Assembly (NCBI GenBank): GCA_013361595.1
Contig: JABFXT010000797.1
Span: 1-6,953, forward strand
Length of the DNA: 6,953 nt
Direction of reading: 5' to 3'
Source of the DNA: Nocardia sp.
GTDB lineage: Bacteria; Actinomycetota; Actinomycetes; Mycobacteriales; Mycobacteriaceae
The notes beneath the pieces are model-generated. The model worked only from the letters and a program-made list of their open reading frames with translations, did not search any database and had not been told where the DNA came from. The translations under genes and the position numbers were made by a program. Below are positions 1 to 5,132 of the stretch, piece by piece (within the stretch, counting starts at the first letter, position 1; the number at the start of each line of letters is the position of its first letter).

Positions 1-3000
1 GGGTCGACCAGGCGCTCTGCAGATTCTCGAGCGCGTCCGCGTCGAGACCCGAGGCCGCCATCGGCGCCAGATGCCGCTGTTCGGTCCCACTGCCGGTCTC
101 CGCGTCCGGCTCGGGGGGATTCGCGATGAGCTCGTCCACGGCCGCGGCCAGATCGGCGATGGTGAAGTACTCGAACAGCAATTGCGGCGCCAGCGGCAAC
201 CCGGCCTCGCTCGCGCGGGTGGCGAGCTGGATCGCGATTACGCTGTCACCCCCCAGTGCGAAGAACCCGTCGTCGCGCCCGACCTCGTCGATCTCGAGCA
301 GTTCGGCCAGCAGCGTGGCGATGGTCCGCTCGGTATCGGTCAGCAGGGTCGCGTCCGTACCGGTGGCACCGGCCACCGCGACCGGCTGCTCGTGGCGGAT
401 CACCACCCGTCCGGTATCCCAGTCTTCCGGTAGTACCCGGAGATCGCCGACGGGACGGGCCGGTTCGGTGGCGAAGCCTTCCACCACGCGGGCCAGCACA
501 TCGGCGAATACGGCACCGGTCGCCGCCTCGTAGAGGTCCGTATTGACCACTACGCGGGTGGTGAGATCGCCGTTGGGTTCCACCGTGTAGTCGAAATGGA
601 TATCCATGAACGACACTTCGTAGTGTTTGGCGATACCGGTGACCGTGGTGGCACCATCGGCCGTGAAATCGACCGCCTGCAATCGGTGCCGGAAATGCAT
701 GACCACCTGGAACAGCGGGTTACGCGACAGAGTACGCGGCGGATTGATCGTCTCCACCAGGCGTTCGAAGGGCACGCCCTGCCGGGAGATCGCGTCCAGC
801 GCCGCGTCCCGGACCCGGGCGAGCACACCGCGCGGGGTCGGATCACCGGAGAGGTCGTTGCGCAGTACGACCATATTCGCGAAGAGACCGATCATCCGGT
901 CGGTCTGCTCGTCGAGCCGGTTGGCCACCGCCGCGCCGATCGGCAGATCGTCTCCGGCGCCGAGCGCGTGCAGGGTCACCGCGCTCATCGCCTGGCAGAG
1001 CATGAAATCGGTGGCTCCGGCCGCTTCGGCCTGCTGCCGGGCGGCCTGCCAGGTGGCGGCGGGCACGACCCGGGTCGTACTCGCCCCGTTCCGGGCGAGT
1101 ACGGCCGGACGCGGCCGGTCGTGGGCGATCGCGATCTCGTCCGGCATTCCGTCGAGTGCCGCGCACCAGTAGTCGAGGAGCTCCTGGCCGTAGGCGCTGA
1201 CCGCGCCGTGTCCCGGCGCCCGGTCGAAGATCTCCCGCTGCCAGATGGCGAAATCAGCGAACTGGATACCCAGCTCGGGCCAGTCCGGTGTCTTTCCGGC
1301 CAGCCGGGCACGGTAGGCCGTGGTCAGATCGTCGACGAAGATATCGCAGGATTGCCGGTCGGCGATGATGTGATGCATCAGGATCGACAGCACATGGGTG
1401 TTCTCGTCGAGTACCAGCAACCGGACCCGCAGCTGTATCTCGGTGCGCAGGTCGAAAATGTAGGCGGCGTCCGCGGCCAGCTCGATCTCCAGCTGGTCGG
1501 CCGGATCGGCCGTGCCCTCGCGTAGGTCGACAACCGGCAGGGGAACCGGTGCCGGGGCGGCGATGTGCTGGTACGGGATGCCCTCGTGTTCCGGGAAAGT
1601 CGTCCGGAGGGAATCGTGGCGCGCGGAGACATCGGCGACGGCGGCGCGCAGCGCCTCGATATCGAGCGGTCCGTCGAAACGCACCGGGTAGGTGACGTTC
1701 TCACCGTCTATCGCGCCTTCCATCCGGCGCTGCAACCAGTACATGCGCTGCGAATAATTCAGCGGAGTGCGTTCGGGACGGTCACGGCGGACCAGGGCGG
1801 GGCGATTCGTGGCCCGGGCCTGGCCCGGGCTCTCCACCGCCGGGCTACCTTCCGGATCCGTGACCGCTTCGTCGAATTCGGCCATATCGTCGATATCGAT
1901 ACCGAACTCGTTCTGGAACTCCGTCACGATATACGCGGCCAGACCACCGACGGTCGGAGTGTCGAACGGCACCCGCATATCGATCTCGAGTCCGAACTCG
2001 GCCCGGATCATGGAGATGAGCCGTGCGGCCAGCAGCGAATGGCCGCCCAGTTCGAAGAACGAGTCGTCGCCGCCGATCCGCGGCCGGTCGAACAACCGGC
2101 CGTAGAGCTCGGCGATCCGCCGTTCGGTGGGGGTGCGCAATTCGCGGAATTCCCGGGCCAGGCTGAGCTCCGGAACCGGAAGTGCCCGGCGGTCCAGCTT
2201 CCCGTGGGTCGTGAGCGGGATCCGGTCGATCACCGTGAACGCCGCGGGCACCATGTATTCGGGTAGCCGCGCCGCGACCCGCGCGCGCAGCGCGTCCAGG
2301 TCCAGTTCGGCGCCCAGGACCGGCACCGGGTACGCGGCCAGGATCTGGCCGAGTGAGGGATGGTCGGTGACCACCACGACCGCGTGCGCCACCTCCGGAT
2401 GATTGCTGATCGCGGCCTCGACCTCGCCGAGTTCGATCCGGTGACCGCGCACCTTGACCTGTTCGTCGGTCCGCCCGATGAATTCGATGACACCGTCGGC
2501 GCCGCGACGGCCCAGATCGCCCGTGCGGTAGAGGCGGCGGCCGGGACGGAACGGATCGGCGACGAACCGTTCCGCGGTCAGCGGTGCCCGGTCGTGATAG
2601 CCGCGGGCCAGCTGATCGCCACCCAGATAGATTTCGCCGACCACCCCGTTGGGCACGAGTTGCAGCGCATCATCGAGCAGGTAGAGGTGCACATTGCGGT
2701 TGGGGACGCCGATCGGCACGATCCCGGTGCCCTGCGGGCCCTCGACCGGCATATGAGTGGAGCACACCACCGCTTCGGTGGGGCCGTAATGGTTGCGCAA
2801 CTGGGCGTCGAACCGCGCGGTGAACCGGTCGGCCACCTCGCCGGGCAGCGCCTCACCGCCCACCGGCATATGGCGCAGGGCGGTCCAGTTGTTGATCTCG
2901 GGCAGCATCAGGAACGTCGCCAGCATCGACGGGACCATATGCAGTACCGAGACACCGTGCCGGGTCACCAGATCGGCGACATACGGAATATCGCGATAGG

Positions 3001-5089
3001 CGTTGGGCTTCGGGATCACCACACACGCGCCGACGTACTGCGTCACGAAGATATCCATGAGCGAGGCATCGAAGCTCACCGAGGTGGACTGCAGTACCCG
3101 GTCCGCGGGAGTGAGTTCCCATTCCGCGGCGAAACTCGCCAGATGGTCGGCGATCGCCGCGTGCGGGACCGGGACGCCCTTCGGCCGCCCGGTGGAGCCG
3201 GAGGTGTAGATGACATAGGCGATATTGCCGGGGTGCAGCGGCGCCACCCGGTCGCTGTCGGTGGGATCGGTATCGGCCAGCGCTGCCGCGGCGGCGACCG
3301 CCGCCGCGTAGGCGCTCTCGGTGAGCAGCAGCCGCGGCCGCGCGTCACCGATCAGATAGTCGACCCGCTCGGCGGGATAGCTCGGATCGATCGGTAGGTA
3401 GGCCGCCCCGGCCTTGAGGATCGCCCAGGCCGCGACGACGAAGTCCACCGAGGTGGCCAGGCCGAGGGCGACGATGTCCTCGGGGCCGACGCCGTTACCG
3501 ATCAGCCAGTGCGCCAGCCGGTTCGCGCGCGCGTTGAGTTCGGCGTAGTCGAGTTCGATCTCGTCGGAGAGCACCGCGAGGCTGTCCGGAGTGGCGGCGA
3601 CCCGGGCTTCCAGTTGTGCCACCAGAGTGGTCGGGATGTATTCGGCCAGCGGACCGTGCGATACCGCCAGCACCGCCGCGCGGTCGGGGCCCAGGATATC
3701 GATCTCCGACAGGCGACGGCCGGGGCCGGCCAGCACGGTGTCCAGCAGCTGGAGGTAATGATCGAGCAGTTGGTCGACGGTACGCTGCTCCAGCCGGTCG
3801 ACCAGATACGTCGCCTCGACCCGGGTGCCGGAGTCGTCCGCGACGATCATCAATCCCAGTTCTTCCTGCGCCACCGCGCTGGCGAGCGGGAGTTCGGCCG
3901 ACCGCACGCCGGGCAGGTCGAAACCGTCGACCGCACCGCGCATCCCGAAGCTGAGCTGAACCAACTGGGCCAACCCGTCGCGTCCGGACACCCGGTCGGG
4001 GCCGACCGCGCGCACCACCTGGTCGACGCCCACGCCCTGATGAGCGAACGCCCCGGTGCAGGTTTCGACAGTGGACTCGAGCAGCGTGACGAAGGTGGCG
4101 TCACGTTCGGCCCCGGCGCGGATCAGCACCGTGTTACCGAAATAGCCGAGCAGCGCGTCGGCACCCCGCCCGGACCGGTTGCTCACGGGGACCGAGATCA
4201 GGAAGTCGGTGGCCGCGGTGTAGCGGCGGACGAGCGCCTGGAAGCCTGCCAGCAGCACGGTGAACGGGGTCGCCGAATACTGTCGGCCGATCGCGGCGAC
4301 CCGATTCATCAGCTCGGCCGGTACCGCGCGCGTTCGAATCTCCGCGTCCCTGCTGTGTCCCGCCGTCACGGAGCGGCCCGGCAGCTCGACACGGCTGGGC
4401 AGCGGTGTCAGTATCTCGCGCCAGTAGTCCAGATCGGCGGTATCGGTCGCGTCACGCCCCCGGACAACGGCGAGATCGGCGTACTGGACCGGCAGTTCGG
4501 GCAGCACGGTACTGCGATAGGCCGCATTGACCTCACCGAAGAAGACCGACCAGGAATCGTCGTCCCAGCCGATGTGGTGCACGGTCAGAACGAGTACATA
4601 CTCGGCGGCCCCGGTCCGGGCCAGGGTGACGCGCAACGGCGAATCACGGGTGAGGTCGAACGGGCGGGCGAAGTCCCGGCGGGCCAGGACTTCGACCCGG
4701 CGCTGCCGTCCGCTCTCGGGTAGCTCGGTGAGATCGTGTTCCTGCCAGCACAGTTCGGTTTCGGCCCGGGAGATCTGATAGGGCTCCCCCGCGTCGTCGA
4801 CATGGTAGGTGGTCCGCAAGATCTCGTGCCGCCCGGCGACGGTGGCGAAGGCGGCTCGCAGGCGTCCGGAATCCAGATCCCCGTCGAGCCGATAGGCGAC
4901 ACAGATGTTGAGAGTGGTGTCGTCCGGGTCGAGCCGCTGGACGAACCACATCCGGCGCTGCGCATCCGACAGCGGGCTCGGGTCCTCGCCGCGCCGGGTC
5001 GGCGCCACGGGCTCGGGCGCGGTTATCGCCTGTTCCTCGAGCCGCTGCTGCAATAAGCGTCTACGCCGCTCGAGAATATCGTCTGCCAT
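1..5089 (-). CDS. NRPS, 5' part: C-A-PCP-C-PCP
   Basis: A second nonribosomal peptide synthetase starts at ATG 5089 and is open to the left edge (1696 complete codons, no stop). Domains by residue: a charged N-terminal leader (1-37, rich in Arg/Glu/Gln/Leu, a possible docking helix); C1 (about 38-455, HHIGWDD at 171-177); A (about 488-974, YTSGSTGRPKG from 628, YRTGD from 854, Lys964); PCP1 (about 985-1055, Ser1018); C2 (about 1105-1540, HHIIADR at 1239-1245); PCP2 (about 1580-1653, Ser1616); and a tail containing SGLDADALENL. It would accept the D-terminated intermediate from the preceding protein, add the residue chosen by its A domain, and make a further bond at C2. The second module has no A domain. 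Codons 10 (AGA) and 12 (TTA) are rare types in such DNA. The product and gene name are not recognised. Confidence 0.96.
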   Translation of the reverse strand, partial: MADDILERRRRLLQQRLEEQAITAPEPVAPTRRGEDPSPLSDAQRRMWFVQRLDPDDTTLNICVAYRLDGDLDSGRLRAAFATVAGRHEILRTTYHVDDAGEPYQISRAETELCWQEHDLTELPESGRQRRVEVLARRDFARPFDLTRDSPLRVTLARTGAAEYVLVLTVHHIGWDDDSWSVFFGEVNAAYRSTVLPELPVQYADLAVVRGRDATDTADLDYWREILTPLPSRVELPGRSVTAGHSRDAEIRTRAVPAELMNRVAAIGRQYSATPFTVLLAGFQALVRRYTAATDFLISVPVSNRSGRGADALLGYFGNTVLIRAGAERDATFVTLLESTVETCTGAFAHQGVGVDQVVRAVGPDRVSGRDGLAQLVQLSFGMRGAVDGFDLPGVRSAELPLASAVAQEELGLMIVADDSGTRVEATYLVDRLEQRTVDQLLDHYLQLLDTVLAGPGRRLSEIDILGPDRAAVLAVSHGPLAEYIPTTLVAQLEARVAATPDSLAVLSDEIELDYAELNARANRLAHWLIGNGVGPEDIVALGLATSVDFVVAAWAILKAGAAYLPIDPSYPAERVDYLIGDARPRLLLTESAYAAAVAAAAALADTDPTDSDRVAPLHPGNIAYVIYTSGSTGRPKGVPVPHAAIADHLASFAAEWELTPADRVLQSTSVSFDASLMDIFVTQYVGACVVIPKPNAYRDIPYVADLVTRHGVSVLHMVPSMLATFLMLPEINNWTALRHMPVGGEALPGEVADRFTARFDAQLRNHYGPTEAVVCSTHMPVEGPQGTGIVPIGVPNRNVHLYLLDDALQLVPNGVVGEIYLGGDQLARGYHDRAPLTAERFVADPFRPGRRLYRTGDLGRRGADGVIEFIGRTDEQVKVRGHRIELGEVEAAISNHPEVAHAVVVVTDHPSLGQILAAYPVPVLGAELDLDALRARVAARLPEYMVPAAFTVIDRIPLTTHGKLDRRALPVPELSLAREFRELRTPTERRIAELYGRLFDRPRIGGDDSFFELGGHSLLAARLISMIRAEFGLEIDMRVPFDTPTVGGLAAYIVTEFQNEFGIDIDDMAEFDEAVTDPEGSPAVESPGQARATNRPALVRRDRPERTPLNYSQRMYWLQRRMEGAIDGENVTYPVRFDGPLDIEALRAAVADVSARHDSLRTTFPEHEGIPYQHIAAPAPVPLPVVDLREGTADPADQLEIELAADAAYIFDLRTEIQLRVRLLVLDENTHVLSILMHHIIADRQSCDIFVDDLTTAYRARLAGKTPDWPELGIQFADFAIWQREIFDRAPGHGAVSAYGQELLDYWCAALDGMPDEIAIAHDRPRPAVLARNGASTTRVVPAATWQAARQQAEAAGATDFMLCQAMSAVTLHALGAGDDLPIGAAVANRLDEQTDRMIGLFANMVVLRNDLSGDPTPRGVLARVRDAALDAISRQGVPFERLVETINPPRTLSRNPLFQVVMHFRHRLQAVDFTADGATTVTGIAKHYEVSFMDIHFDYTVEPNGDLTTRVVVNTDLYEAATGAVFADVLARVVEGFATEPARPVGDLRVLPEDWDTGRVVIRHEQPVAVAGATGTDATLLTDTERTIATLLAELLEIDEVGRDDGFFALGGDSVIAIQLATRASEAGLPLAPQLLFEYFTIADLAAAVDELIANPPEPDAETGSGTEQRHLAPMAASGLDADALENLQSAWST
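2..130 (-). other. Post-carrier tail or linker
   Basis: After PCP2 the frame continues through a Pro/Glu-rich stretch into HLAPMAASGLDADALENL and then leaves the window. It has no motif of a C, E, thioesterase or reductase domain. Similar SGLxxDxL tails occur, to my recollection, near the C-terminus of actinobacterial NRPSs and before a following condensation-type domain, so it does not tell whether the protein ends soon or carries on. Confidence 0.5.
131..352 (-). other. Peptidyl carrier protein PCP2
   Basis: The core reads DDGFFALGGDSVIAIQL, with Ser1616 (AGC at 244-242) as the phosphopantetheine site; it is preceded by DTERTIATLLAELL and followed by YFTIADLAAAVDEL. The GGDS form is typical of carriers that come before an E domain or end a protein, which hints at what lies left of the window. 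No adenylation domain precedes it in its own module, so its amino acid must come from the A domain upstream in the same chain or from another protein. Confidence 0.93.
470..1777 (-). other. Condensation domain C2, not followed by an A domain
   Basis: Motifs in order: PLNYSQRMYWLQRR (C1 motif, Asn1111), MHHIIADRQS (His1239, His1240, Asp1244), FADFAIWQRE, MIGLFANMVVLR, GVPFERLVETI and SRNPLFQVVMHF (from Asn1457). The catalytic His is present. The Gly after Asp1244 is replaced by Arg1245. It should transfer the PCP1-bound peptide onto the residue held by PCP2. After the C domain ends (near 1540) there is only a linker of some 40 residues before PCP2, where an A domain of roughly 500 residues would normally sit. 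Confidence 0.93.
1925..2137 (-). other. Peptidyl carrier protein PCP1
   Basis: The domain contains DDSFFELGGHSLLAARL, the standard carrier core, with Ser1018 (TCG at 2038-2036) as the phosphopantetheine site, and ends with TPTVGGLAAYI. The GGHS form is the usual one for carriers that feed an elongating condensation domain, which fits C2 next in line. It follows A10 by the normal distance (Lys964 to Ser1018), so this half of the module looks standard. An acidic then Pro/Arg-rich linker of about 50 residues leads to C2. Confidence 0.94.
2168..3628 (-). other. Adenylation domain, complete
   Basis: All main motifs are present: LDYAELN (A1, 513-519), LKAGAAYLPIDPSYP (A2), YTSGSTGRPKG (A3, 628-638), FDAS (A4, Asp674), NHYGPTE (A5, His767), GEIYLGG (A6), YRTGD (A7, 854-858), GRTDEQVKVRGHRIE (A8) and HGKLDRRALP (A10, Lys964). 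The domain should activate an amino acid as the adenylate and load PCP1. Hand alignment to the GrsA pocket gives D-A-M-H-M-V-H-V-C-K (Asp674, Ala675, Met678, His717, Met741, Val743, His767, Val775, Cys776, Lys964). The leading Asp points to an alpha-amino acid; I cannot match the code to a residue. This is the only complete A domain in the window. Confidence 0.95.
3725..4978 (-). other. Condensation domain C1
   Basis: It opens with PLSDAQRRMWFVQRL, the C1 motif of condensation domains, and has HHIGWDDDSW (His171, His172, Asp176), then LLGYFGNTVLIR, the equivalent of the IGxFVNT motif. The catalytic second His and the structural Asp are kept; the Gly that normally follows the Asp is Asp177. 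Because the preceding protein ends in an E domain, C1 is expected to join a D-configured donor to an L acceptor on PCP1. That assignment rests on position, not on a subtype signature I could verify. Confidence 0.92.
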
Positions 5090-5132
5090 AGCTGTCCTTC
5101 GGAATCGCTGCGTGAGTTGATGTTCGGGGGGG
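5090..5132 (-). other. Short intergenic gap between the two NRPS genes
   Basis: This 43-bp stretch separates the TGA of the first synthetase from the ATG of the second. It starts with a run of seven C on the minus strand (5132-5126) and holds the ribosome binding site. There is no inverted repeat suggesting a terminator and no obvious -10/-35 pair, so the two genes are most simply read as co-transcribed. Confidence 0.8.
5095..5100 (-). promoter_or_regulatory. Ribosome binding site GAAGGA
   Basis: On the minus strand GAAGGA sits five bases before the ATG at 5089-5087, a good Shine-Dalgarno match and spacing. It fixes the start of the second synthetase. The frame stays open for some codons upstream into the end of the first gene, but I found no start codon with a comparable ribosome binding site in the stretch between 5089 and 5134. 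Confidence 0.8.

Noticed and set aside
596..3397. Long plus-strand open frames at 596-1525, 1565-2266 and 2360-3397
   Set aside because: All are antisense to conserved C2, PCP1 and A motifs of the second synthetase and look like composition-driven shadows.
3509..4723. 404-codon open frame on the plus strand
   Set aside because: It lies antisense to C1 and part of the A domain of a clearly real NRPS frame; its translation is Arg/Gly/Gln-rich with no recognisable domain. GC-rich third positions keep the opposite strand open.
5126..5132. Run of seven C (minus strand) as a frameshift site fusing the two synthetases
   Set aside because: The run comes after the TGA of the first gene, so slippage there cannot bypass the stop; the second gene has its own ribosome binding site and a normal N-terminal leader.
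5090..5132. Promoter or terminator between the genes
   Set aside because: The 43-bp gap contains no convincing hairpin or promoter pair; only the ribosome binding site is supported.
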